A stretch of DNA of 64,000 bases, from contig CM064480.1 in the NCBI GenBank assembly GCA_032716605.1, positions 29,732,879 to 29,796,878 on the forward strand, written 5' to 3'. How positions within the stretch are numbered: the stretch's first letter is position 1; each line of letters begins with the position of its first letter. A program made the translations under genes and the position numbers. This stretch comes from Paralithodes platypus (lineage: Eukaryota; Arthropoda; Malacostraca; Decapoda; Lithodidae). The notes beneath the pieces are model-generated. The model made no database searches and had not been told where the DNA came from. It saw nothing but the letters and a program-made list of their open reading frames with translations. Below, in pieces: positions 11,194-21,868 of this stretch.

Positions 11194-14100
11194 ACACACT
11201 AAAAATACTACAACACAACGTCCTACACTGGAGTAATAGAAGACACACTTTAAGCAACATATATAGCACTATAAAACCACACATAATACTCATTAACCTC
11301 TGAAGTGCGCATGGGGGTAATTGGAAACGTCCCCCTGTGCTGACGTATTTGAGGTGTTTCCGTCACTAAAATATTCATTGTGCCATTAATAGCATTAATA
11401 TTTATCCATATGCGCCTATTATGGGTTGATTATAAAGGTATTAACCTGAAACAACAATAAAACGAGTGAAAACAGCGTTTGGATGGTCAAAATCGGAGAT
11501 ATAGCCCGCGAGTTGTATAATGTATGGGTGAGGCAATCTGCTTTCCCGCCAATTTCCCCCAAGGCCACTGAGACGCAGTCGATCGATACTCTCTCTCTCT
11601 CTCTTGCACTCGCTTGCTATCAGTGATGACCACACCCTCCAATCGGATTTCTAATGTTAGCACGAAAATATACCTCAGAATAAGGGAATAACAGGGAAAA
11701 TAGGTGATAACTGAAGGAGAGGAGGAAAGTGGGGAAGGAGGGGAGGTAGAGGACTGAGATTTTGCATGGCCCAGGGGCCAAAAAAAAAAAAAATAAAAAA
11801 AAAAAAATATAAAAAAATATTTTTTTTTCGATGTCAAAAGTTGATTTTTATTTTCTCTGACTCTTAAGAGTCTTCCCGCAGTGCGCCGGGGGAACTCTTA
11901 AGAGTCTCCCCGCAGCTCCCGGGTTAACAGCCACGGTGTCCCTAATAGCGAATCACTAAAAATACAAGGCTACAAAAAAAAAAAAAAAAACATAACTGAC
12001 AGTCCCATGGACGGTACAGCTATAGCAGTACTAGAAACTATCACACATAAAATACATGATGATTTTATATCTGACCTCCTAGCTATAGAAATAATGACTG
12101 ACACTGGCCCAATAATAATAGCCACAGTCTATTTACCTCCCAGAAGACCATACTTACCCACCCCAGACTTCTACAGACTATTCAGAAACAACATACCAGT
12201 ATACCTAATAGGTGACCTAAACGCGAAACACCACACACTGAATAATAGGACCCAAAACACTGTGGGAAGACAATTAGGCACATTAATCACTAACGGTCTA
12301 ATAAGACACATAGGCCCCCACTTCCCAACCTTCCACGCCCCACACTCATCAACTAACCCCGATATAGCGCTATCCAACAATAAAACCTACCACAACATAC
12401 ACTTCACCCCCGGACCACTCACCACTAGCGATCACATCCCCATCATAACCACAATATCCACCCTACCAATAATAATACCTGCCCCTCCAAGACCCAAATT
12501 CCAAGCAGCGAACTGGGACTTATTCAAAACCGACATTGATCTAAAACTACAACTAAACACTGACCTAAACAACGGAAAAAAGGAAAACATAGACACCAAA
12601 ATAAATGAATGGCACACCATAATTGAAGATAATGTGAAAAAACATATCCCCACAACACACCATAAAACTCTAAATAGTCCTAAATGAGCCAACAAACTAA
12701 AATGATACTGAACCAATACAACAGAATTAGACAACATGCACACAATCATGGATGGACATATAACCACTACAAACAATACAAACAGATGCAAGACAGCCTC
12801 AAGACAAATATGATACAAGAATACAACGAAATGTGGAGACAACAGTTAACAGAAACAGCCAACTCATACACTGACCCAGAAACGTTCTGGAAAAAAATAC
12901 GAATGATGCAAGGACATGACACACCTACAACAAACTACACAATAGACCCTCAGGGGAACAAAATATATGACATCAAAGAACAGACAAAGATACATAAAGA
13001 ATATTGGGAAAGTATACTCAATGATGGGGGCAACGATCTACCAAGACATGACTACATTAAAGACTTCATTCAGATAAACAGACACAGAACCATCCCATAT
13101 GAGGACATAGACATTAACAGACTTGACATTAACAACCCACTGACCAGACCAATAAACACAGAAGACATAAAAACAATCATAACAAAGCTCAAAAAGACAT
13201 GCCCAGGACAAAGTGGATTAAACAAAACAATCCTTAAAAACCTACCTGACTCAGCCCTAAACACATTAAAAAGTATCCTAAATGCAGCACTTTCCATAGG
13301 ATATTTCCCCGACAAATGGAAAGAAGCAACAATAAAACTCATCCCCAAACAAAATAAAAACCCACACCACAAAGAAAACCAAAGACCAATATCACTACTA
13401 GAAGTGCCAGGGAAAATATTCGAGAGAATCATAAACAAAAGACTAAGAACATATCTAACTACACATAACCTATACAACACCGCACAATATGGTTTCAGGG
13501 AAAGAAGAGGCACCACACACGCCCTAGCTCTGGCAACAGAAACAATAGCACACAACATGAGCAACAAAGGACAATGCCATGTCATCCTGAGAGACATATC
13601 AAAAGCATTTGACAAGGTATGGCACTTAGGGTTGCAATATAAGATACTAAACCTAAATCTCCCAATAATAATAGAAAAGCTACTGAATAATTTCCTAGTA
13701 AACCGCTCAGCCCGAATTAAAATAAAGACAACCCTAAGTGACAAAATCAGCATAAGCTGTGGTGTCCCTCAGGGATCAGTACTATCACCAACACTATTCA
13801 CCATCTACACAAGCGACACCCCTCCCTCACAAACAGGCACAAACATCGCATATGCAGATGATATAACACAGATCGTAGGATACGGAGGGCCATCCAGAGC
13901 CATCATGGCTAGAAAGACCCAAAGAGAAGCAGAGATAATAAACAACTATGAGGAAAACTGGAAAATTAAAACAAACGTCAATAAATTCACAGTCATCCAA
14001 CTAGGAGTAAAAAAGAAAACCCAAATACATATAAATAATAACCAAATAGAAGAAAAAAATAATGGAAGACTCCTTGGCCTAACAATTAGCACAAATGGCT

Positions 14101-14561
14101 ACACCAAAAATGTAACAGAGAGGAAAAACCTAGCACAAATAGCCTTGAACAAACTATACCGCTTCTCAGCTCTTAACACCAACATAAAAACACACCTAGT
14201 AAAAACACTCATATTACCAATCCTAGACTATACCCCCGTACCTACACATACATTGAGTAAAACACAACTCAGAAAACTACAAATAATACAAAATAAAGCA
14301 CTAAGATTTGCCACTAACCAACGTTACCCATATACGATGACAACTATCCAGATACACGAACACACAAACACTCTACCACTTAATATACGCATCCACAAAC
14401 AGGCAACGAAAATATGGAGCAGACTAGAACACCTACAAGACCCGATATTCGTAAATATAAAAAATAACCATGAATTACAACAAGACCTCAGACAACACAC
14501 CTGGTTCAAAAGTAGTCTAAAGATAATAAATGAAATAGAGGAACCAGATCCAATATATTAA
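11190..14561 (+). pseudogene. LINE ORF2: AP endonuclease and reverse transcriptase
   Basis: The start ATG overlaps the ORF1 stop. The endonuclease begins LKILQHNVLHWSNRR (catalytic Asn region), is cut by the TTAA element after IILIN, and resumes with SHGVPNSESLKIQGY. The next segment reads ATVYLPPRRP, LIGDLNAKH (GDxN motif) and TSDHIPI (SDH motif). An A-run near 11972-11990 shifts frame, and a further one-base shift near 12684 separates it from RT. RT spans 12684-14561 with NQRPISLLEVPGKIFERI, the motif A region ILRDISKAFDKVWH, GVPQGSVLSPTLF and IAYADDITQ with YADD intact. The RT half is open over 625 codons, so the copy is only moderately decayed. Confidence 0.9.
11297..11923. mobile_element. 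TTAA-flanked MITE, family P2 (627 bp)
   Basis: TTAA at 11293-11296 and 11924-11927. It starts CCTCTGAAGTGCGCATGG and ends with two CTCTTAAGAGTC-type repeats and GCAGCTCCCGGG. Internal landmarks shared with the copies at 27792 and 32496 are ATTTATCCATATGCGCCTAT and the CTCTTAAGAGTCTTCC end block. It splits the LINE endonuclease, so it is younger than the LINE. It is non-coding. Confidence 0.8.
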
Positions 14562-14875
14562 TAAAAACAAATACTAAATAAAATTCAAACCAAAAAGAAA
14601 AATAGTGAACTCAACTATACACAAACAGTAATAATAATACAAATAATGATAATAATAACAATCACACTTTCGTCCTTAGCTAGCTACCAAACAACAAACA
14701 TAAAGAAAATACACCACTTGCCCCAACACAAAAACATATGTTTCAAACACATAACATAGCAAGGTGGTCTGCCCACCAACTGTTACTCTCCTACTTTCCT
14801 TCATACTTTCCTCCTTTCTCTATTCCCTCTCACCCCCCCCTCTCTTTTCCCCCCCTTAGAACCACCTATGGGTCA

Positions 14876-14915
<40 letters not shown>

Positions 14916-14921
14916 CCCAAA

Positions 14922-16816
14922 GGATCAAAAAATTGTGCAACTTTGCTCAACAGACTTCTTTTTGTGTGCGCTCCTGTCTGCTGAGCAAAAGACCTTGTTT
15001 GAAAAGTTAGTATGTCATGTTTAGGTTGCCAGATCATCCCCAAATTTCTGGACTTTTCCTGGTTATGAGATGCCGTACCGTCCACCTGTATCAAACTCTG
15101 AAGATCTTCACTATTAGTAACCCACTCGCGGAGAAATAAATGTGCATCTGTAAACAATCTGCGTGCTTGCCAGTATGTATATAACAAATCATCCTGACTA
15201 TCGCTAGAACCCTGCAAATTGTCTATATATAATCCGTGAGATAGTTTACTTGTGTCCTCATGAGTATCAGCTAGATGTTTTTTTATTGTGGCATTTAACA
15301 AAAACTGTGAACACGTGGCCCCAAAGAGTACAACCCGAAAACGGTATATTATGATGGGACTTTCAGAGTCGCTAATGTCGCTGAACCAAAGAAAGTGGGT
15401 AACATCTCTATCTTCCTCCTTTAGCTTGACCATCAAGAATGCTTTCTCGATGTCACTGGTATATGCGTACTTCCCCAGCCTAAACCGCAATAGATGTTGG
15501 GACAGGTCCGACACCATGGACGGACCTGTCGACAGGCAGTCATTTAGACTGGGTTGTTGACCTTGGTGGGCAGAACAGTCATACACCACCCGTATTGGTG
15601 TGGTGACGCTGTCTTTTCTTACCCCATGATGGGCCAGATAGTGAACCCTACCCTTTTTACTCGGCTCCTGTACATCAACTCTCTCAATAAAGCCCCTAGC
15701 TTCATAAATCCGAAATACATCGTCATTCGCCTGGCGTGTGCTCGGCTCATTAGACAATTTATGCTACAATGCGTGCAAGCGACCTAATGCCAAACCATAG
15801 TTGGTAGGAAGGCTTATCTCACTGTTCTTCCAGGGTAAACTAACTTTATATTGCTTGTCTGAGGCACAGTAGCTCACAGACTCGTCAAACCTTTGTAGCG
15901 CAACCTCTGAGTCATAATCAGTCTCCATAGGATTAATGCCTATGTGATCCAATCTCCACAGTCGTTCCAGGTCGAACTCGGCAGCCAATTTAGGGTCACT
16001 AGGTTGGGAATCCTCCCTTCCCAACTCTTCTGCCGCGGTTACATTGACTCTATATATCGAGACCGTGTCGACCAGGACCTTTGACTGTGTAGTATGCACC
16101 TTTCCGCTCATGCAATATCCAAATTTAGTGGGGATTAAAATTACACCACACATCTTTTTAAATCCAGGGTATACTACATCATAATAATGATCCACACCAA
16201 GTAGAACATGCACCTCACTCTGATCTCCCATGGGATCTGACAAGTTAACCCCTTTGCTACGTAATGCGTGTTCCACCTTCTTCACTCCTACAGATACATA
16301 TTCTGGTAGGGTGTCTACTACGATACATGTCATAAAGTACCGGTGTTTACGGTAGAAATATGAAATCTCCGCTATCTCGTAGTCTTGTTTGTCAGTAACC
16401 CCTGTGAAGCCCTGCAATCGAAAAGTCTCAGCCCCTACGATTCGGTGCTTCAGTCCCACTAAGACGGACCTCTTTATAAAGGAACGTTGAGACCCTTGAT
16501 CTAGAAGTACCCGACAAACTTTGTTACTGTCGTTACCTTCCATGGGAATCTGTATTGTGGGCAATATAGTGGTGTCTTGCGTGCTACCTAGTGTCAAAGT
16601 TGTAGTACCCTCTGGTTTGACATATTTGACTTTATCTGCTGTAGGACACAACTTATCAAAGTGATGTCCTTTGCAGTGGCGACAGGGCCTTAAGTATGTA
16701 GCAGTACATTGTCCCTGCTTACCATGTTCCTTACTTAGACAACCTACACATAGCTTCAATCTTTTCGCCTGTGCTAGTTTTGTCTCATTTGTTGGGATTT
16801 TACACAGAAACTCCAT
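14922..16816 (-). pseudogene. BEL/Pao zinc-knuckle, protease and reverse transcriptase
   Basis: A single minus frame with one in-frame stop at about 15764-15766. In order: Cys/His knuckles (CVGCLSKEHGKQGQC, CRHCKGHHFDKLC), an aspartic protease with the active-site segment LLDQGSQRSF, a linker with VLLGVDHYYDV, then RT. RT has VVYDCSAHQG, TSDIEKAFLMVKL with the first catalytic Asp, a GATCSQFLLNATI stretch, and GLYIDNLQGS at the YxDD position (the second Asp is Asn). It ends at FFDPLG, where the LINE was inserted. The protein resumes at 10883. Confidence 0.92.
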
Positions 16817-18293
16817 TTATGTTTGTTGTTACATAGCTTACATAGAATCTGAGCAGGTTTCTTATACGTACCCTCTTTCTTTTCTTTAGTCCCCACCATC
16901 ATGCTTACTGTTCCCCTCTTCTCCACATTCTCACTCCCTCCCGACACATACATTCTCCCTTTGTTCAACTGTAGATTATTGATTTCTTTACTGAACTGAG
17001 TTTTGAACTCCCCCAGATCAAACGATCTAACCTTGTCAAGTATTGCCATAGGAAGCTATCATTTCCTGTGTGGTGAGCCCTAGGGTGTCTAGCGATCTAG
17101 TATGGCACTCCATATTTGCCCTAAAATTTGCTAACTCCTCAACCTTATACTGTGGTTCTGCGAGCTTTAACAAGGCAACGACATGGGCCATATTCAACTG
17201 CTCTTGATCCCCGTATGGGGACCTTAACCCTTAAAAAGCGGCTCACCACATAAGTCGTATTTAATAAAGCTGGACTATGTGGCGGCGCTCGACATAGGTC
17301 GAGTGGCAATTTCAGCACGTAATGTTGCTGAGAGAGAGAGACAAGTGGTGGCAGGAGACTAGCGAGCGTATGACTGCTCCAGACCACCGCGGCGAACCTA
17401 CTGACACGAATCTCAGCTCCCTCCTCCCTCTCTCACTCGCTATATACGGAATTGTATCGGGAAAGTGGCTAATTACCTGCTTTTTGCACTCGCGTTGCAC
17501 GGTTATTGCAAGAAAACTAGCCATCATAAAAGGATCGTTATGGTGTCATTCGAAAGCTCTGTTTATGCCCTTTCAGGGATAGATACTTGTTTTACGTTCT
17601 GGGTCTTATTTAGGCATGAAAATGATCACGTAAACAGCCCTATTTTGGCTAAAAACACCCCGCTGGGCGGTACATATAAATAAACCGCATAGGCCGCTAA
17701 AGAAGGGTTAATAATTATTGTACTGCCTCAAGATAACTATCACCCACTACTGCAAAACCCTCTATCAAATGTAAGGCCTCTCCTTCCATTTGTCCCTTCA
17801 GGTAGTGAAACTTGCGGACATTATCCAAAGAGGATTCATGAACTGTAGACCGAAATACATCTCAAAAAGCTAACCACTCAGTCAATTTGCCCCCAAATGT
17901 AGGAAGATTGAGCTTTGGGAGGTGTACAGTGTGTTTTGGGTCAGCCCTTCTATGGGCCTCATTCTCGCCTCCCTTCTTACTTGCGACAGCACGCTGTAAT
18001 ATGTGCTTCGCTCTAAAGACAGGTTCATCATAGAGGGCGCGATTATCACACTCTGTAACTATCTCTTCCTCCTCTGTCATGCCTGCCACAATCACCTCAC
18101 TCAGAGCCATAATACGACCGTGGGTATCCTGGACGTTGTCTAATCTAGCTTCCAATTCCTCGAGGTCAGCAGTAGTGATGAAAGTGTTGACGTCTACAAT
18201 TAGCCTATTTAATACTCCCCGAAGTCCCGCCCTTTGATTTTTAGGGGCTTTGATCAGCACCCTACCCGACGGTGTCTCTTCTTGTTTACTCAT
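16774..18293 (-). pseudogene. BEL/Pao gag, split by a MITE
   Basis: It starts MSKQEETPSGRVLIK and contains a coiled-coil-like stretch (ADLEELEARLDNVQDTHG). The Pao-type signature LPKLNLPTFGGKLTEW is followed by an in-frame TGA at the position of an expected Trp, then KFHYLKGQMEGEAL. The P1 MITE at 17228-17707 interrupts it. Gag resumes with NMAHVVALLKLAEPQYKVEE, shifts frame near 17045, and ends with the first zinc knuckle CKLCNNKHKWSFC. Gag would package the RNA; this copy cannot make it. Confidence 0.85.
17228..17707. mobile_element. TTAA-flanked MITE, family P1 (480 bp)
   Basis: TTAA at 17224-17227 and 17708-17711. Inverted ends are CCCTTAAAAAGCGGC and GCCGCTAAAGAAGGG. It is the same length as, and highly similar throughout to, 34016-34495. 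These are piggyBac-like ends without a transposase. Confidence 0.9.
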
Positions 18294-18503
18294 TTTGCAT
18301 GTAAGCCTATAGGCTATGTATCTAAATGTTACAAAAACAACGGCAAAATAGTAGTCTAGTTAAGAGACGCCGACCGGCGGACTTCTATGTTATGGAGAAA
18401 AAATAGTACACAAAATAGCAATACCTATTAAAGGGTCATATTGAACAAGAAAAAATGTTAGGTCAGGTCATATGTCACAGGAAGTCTGAAATGTAAAAGA
18501 AAA

Positions 18504-19156
18504 TTATTGGGGGAAGATGATGGGTGGGATGCAGGACTTAGGCAGGCGCAACGATATCACCCCGGCGTCCCTCTCTAACCAACGTTTTGTTAGCCCTACA
18601 ATTTTATTATATAAGACTTGATTCGTATCCAAATCGAGGTGGACGCCATCCTGGTCGAGGTCCCTGGTGCTGAGGCTGATCGAGACAAAGCGATGTTTCG
18701 TCTCTACCAGCCGACACCTCAGGGTGCGATTGACTGAGTTTTTAATGGCGTGGTATTCTACCTCTGACAAGCCTCGGACCCTAGTCCCCAGCTCTCTATC
18801 GCTACTATCTTGCAGCACCCCCCGGACTCACGCTCCAGATCCAGCGCCACCTCTTTGGCATTGGCTAACTCGCGGGGTATGGTATCGGGGCGGATATCGT
18901 TGCCACCCAGGAACAAGAAGATCATGTGTGGCCTAAAACGGACCACCTGTCCCCACTGTGGGGAGGCTTTCAGGGTGTCAACGGTGGCTCTAGGCACCCC
19001 GAAGTAGGACAGCTTGAATGTTCTATCCCCCTCCGACGCCCGATACGACTCAGCTCCTTTGTCGGCTGTCCTTAGCCTAGTGGCATACGAATGCCCTACT
19101 ATAGCAATTCTCTGAGGTACCGGCGCCGGAGGTACAGGAATATAACCAAGTCCCAC
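18504..19156 (-). pseudogene. SGNH/GDSL-hydrolase-like ORF in BEL/Pao leader
   Basis: Two overlapping minus frames (19156-18758 and 18818-18504) form one SGNH-hydrolase-like protein broken by a frameshift near 18790. Motifs in order: IAIVGHSYATRL (block I, with His in place of Asp in GDS), a VDTLKASPQWGQVVRFRPHM helix, IFLFLGGNDIRP (block III GGND), VRGLSEVEYHAIKNSVNRTL, and DQDGVHLDLD (block V DxxH). Known SGNH enzymes are esterases or lipases; such domains also occur in ORF1 of some LINEs. It lies between the PBS and gag on the same strand, inside the element. The first start used is TTG/GTG-like; an ATG lies upstream at 19201-19203 in another frame. Enzymatic activity is inference, and the block I change needs caution. 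Confidence 0.75.
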
Positions 19157-19232
19157 CCCTCCGGGCTCTTTGCTCCTGCATCCCTGGGTACTCCCCTTCT
19201 CATTGCCTAAAATTCCTTATCGGTAGCTAATT

Positions 19233-19250
19233 CCCGAGGTCTGGGCACCA
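19233..19250 (-). promoter_or_regulatory. BEL/Pao primer-binding site
   Basis: One base inside the 5' LTR the minus strand reads TGGTGCCCAGACCTCGGG. It starts with TGG, as expected for pairing with a tRNA 3' CCA end. The priming tRNA was not identified. Confidence 0.7.
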
Positions 19251-19832
19251 ATGTGGTAAACTATCAATGGAAGTTAAATATTACTAAGCTATAATGAATA
19301 AAATAAAATCAATCTAAATTAAAACTACTCCATAAATTAATTGAATTCAATTTGAAACAAGCTAATTTATATCCAAAGGTCTCACATAATAAATTTATAT
19401 ATAGGGTAAGGTTATAAGGGTTAATATTAGCCAGGAATTAACTCACCAATAGTTCCACGTGGCAATGAGGCAAGGGAGAACGTTTACCCAATATGGCGGA
19501 CAATGGGGAGGCAAGACACCGGTCCCGAGACTCGAGTCAACTGAAAGAAAGAATAAATGATTACATGGGAATGGACATGAATATTATGCTTATCTGTCAG
19601 TCAGTCATGGCGTCGATGAGAGCGTCGTGATGGTGTAGCTGTTTGTATTGCTGTCAGTGTATTGTGATTAGAGGCACAAAAGCGCGATCAACTGAGGGCG
19701 GAAAATAGATGTTAACTGGTTGGTGTTCGTGAAGGCTCTGCTCTCTCTTCCTCAGAGGCACACCTTGCTGCCTTGGCAAACGCCAGGAGCCCAAATTATC
19801 GTACCGCATCTAGGTTGCTCTATACGATAAAT

Positions 19833-19901
19833 TATCAACTCTGCGTAAGCAGAGTTTGGTATCGCCCCCCCGTATAGTGGGTACCACACAAAAAAAATGT
19901 C

Positions 19902-19935
<34 letters not shown>

Positions 19936-20493
19936 TTAGTGTGTGAGCCCCGAAGGGGCTCACACACTAAGAACGCATTCGTTCTGGGGGCGAAAACATC
20001 TCGCTACATATTTGCTAGGTTAAGTTAGTTTAGTTGGCATTAGAAGTGATGGTAGTAATAGTGGGATTGATGGTGATAGTAGTGATGATGGTGATAATAG
20101 TAGTGATGATGGTTGTAGTTGTATTGATGATGTTGACAGTAGTGATGATGATGACAGTAGTAGATATATGGTGACAGTAGTAGATATGACGGTGACAGTA
20201 CTAGTAATAGTGATGATGGTGACAAGTAATGAGAGTTGTAGTGATAATAATGACAGTAGTGATGATGGAAGTGACGATGGTGTGAGTATTAGTGATTATG
20301 GTGAGTAGTAGTGATGATGGTGAACGTTGTAGTGATGATGACAATAGTTGTGATGATGAAGATCATAGTAATGGTGATGATGGCAGTAGTAGTGATGATG
20401 GTGACAGTAATGATGGCATTAATAGTGATGATGGTAAACCATCGCAGAGTTGGGTATGCTGTTTTGATTTTGGGCAAAACGGTACGTCTACTT
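19833..20493 (+). mobile_element. Rolling-circle-like (Helentron-type?) element, copy H1
   Basis: Begins TATCAACTCTGCGTAAGCAGAG (a small hairpin) and ends GCCGTTTTG...CAAAACGG plus a short tail CTACTT. It has no terminal inverted repeats. The interior has a CGTTGT tract, the palindrome GAGCCCCGAAGGGGCTC and a long GATGGTGATAGTAGT minisatellite. The empty site in the other LTR shows insertion between two T residues (AAAT|TATATTAAT), with no base lost. Confidence 0.75.
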
Positions 20494-21656
20494 TATCAAC
20501 TCTGCGTAAGCAGAGTTTGGTATCGCCCCCCCCCCCGTATAGTGGGTACCACACGAAAAAAATGTCTGTCGTCGGCGTTGTTGTCGTTGTCGTTGTCAGT
20601 CTGTCTCGGAACTCCTCCTAGAACGTTGGACGGATTTTCACCAAATTTCACACAAACATTTATTGCGTGAATGCGAACGTCAGTCAAATTTTTGTTTTGA
20701 ATTTATGCAATAGTTATGATTTTAGGTCCAAAATATGGTTTTCCCCCCCCCCCCCTCTCACCTCTCTCTTTCCCCCCCCCCCCTCTCACCTCTCTCTCCC
20801 CCCCCCCCCCGCAAAGATGGCGTTATTTGTGTGTGAGCCCCGAAGGGGCTCACACACTAAGAACGCATTCGTTCTGGGGGCGAAAACATCTCGCTCTGTA
20901 TTTGCTAGGTTAAGTTAGTTTAGTTGGCATTAGAAGTGATGGTAGTAATAGTGGGATTGATGGTGATAGTAGTGATGATGGTGATAATAGTAGTGATGAT
21001 GGTTGTAGTTGTATTGATGATGATGATAGTAGTGATTATGATGACAGTAGTAGATGTGATGGTGACAGTAGTAGATATGATGGTGACAGTACTAGTAGTA
21101 GTGATGATGGTCATAATAGTAGTGATGACAGTAGTGATGATGGTAGTGACGATGGTGTGAGTATTAGTGCTGATGGTGATTAGTAGTGATGATGGTGAAA
21201 GTTGTAGTGATGATGACAATAGTTGTGATGATGAAGATCATAGTAATGGTGATAATGGCAGTAGTAGTGATGATGGTGACAGTAGAATACATGATGGTAA
21301 TACTTGTGACAGTAGTAATGATGATGGTTAAAGTAGTAGTGATGATGTTAACAGTAGTAATGATGATTGTAAGATGGTGGTGATGATAGTAGTAATGATG
21401 GTTGATAGTTGTAGTATCAATGATGATAGTAGTGATTAAGATGATAGTGACAATGGTGACAGTAGTAGTGATGATGGTGAGAGTAGTAGTGATGATTGTA
21501 ATTGTAGTAGTAATGATGATCATAGTAATGGTGATGATGACAGTAGTCGTGATGATTGTGGCAGTTGTAGTGATGATGGTATTGGTAGTGATGATGGTAA
21601 CCTATCGCAGAGTTGGGTATGCCGTTTTGATTTTGGGCAAAACGGCACGTCTACTT
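20494..21656 (+). mobile_element. Rolling-circle-like element, copy H2, head-to-tail with H1
   Basis: It starts TATCAACTCTG immediately after H1's CTACTT and ends in the hairpin GCCGTTTTG/CAAAACGGC and CTACTT. It contains a ACGTTGGACGGATTTTCACC block seen again in H3, poly-C tracts, the GGGGCTC palindrome and a longer minisatellite. Long hydrophobic or His-rich frames over the minisatellite are repeat artefacts. Confidence 0.75.
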
Positions 21657-21868
21657 TATATTAATATATACGATAAATTCATATATACTACATAAGACCA
21701 TGGCAATATTGCTTAATAGTATATTAGGCCTTTTATAACTTAACTTATTTACAATCTTATAATATACGATCTACTCGTCCTACGTCGTGCTGCAGGAGCG
21801 ACCGTGACGTCACAGAGACATACGGGATCACAAAAGAGTCATAGCCTATCGTATTTACGATACAATAT

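Larger units (their letters stand above)
10885..14912 (+). mobile_element. Jockey-group LINE with poly(A) tail and 9-bp target duplication
   Basis: It interrupts BEL/Pao pol. The target duplication AGACCCAAA is present at 10876-10884 and 14913-14921, and a poly(A) run (about 14878-14912) closes the 3' end. It is 5'-truncated inside ORF1. It encodes the end of ORF1, then endonuclease and RT, and is itself interrupted by a TTAA element at 11297-11923. Base composition is A-rich on the coding strand, unlike the BEL sequence around it. Confidence 0.93.
7714..21864 (-). mobile_element. BEL/Pao LTR retrotransposon, full structure, defective
   Basis: Two direct repeats beginning TGTGGTAAACTATCAATGG and ending ACGATACA bound an internal region encoded on the minus strand. 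The order is 5' LTR (19252-21864), primer-binding site, SGNH-like ORF, gag with zinc knuckles, aspartic protease, RT, RNase H, integrase, polypurine tract, 3' LTR (7714-8500). This domain order and the DQGSQRSFI-type protease are BEL/Pao-like. It carries nonsense codons and frameshifts, plus insertions at 10885-14912, 17228-17707 and 19833-21656. No clean target duplication could be read at the outer ends. Confidence 0.92.
19252..21864 (-). repeat. BEL/Pao 5' LTR, interrupted
   Basis: Same ends as 7714-8500. The LTR sequence lies at 19252-19832 and 21657-21864; between them sit two head-to-tail copies of the TATCAAC element. Confidence 0.92.

Noticed and set aside
13070..13753. 227-codon frame antisense to the LINE reverse transcriptase
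   Set aside because: It is the mirror of an A-rich coding sequence; the sense strand has clear RT motifs.
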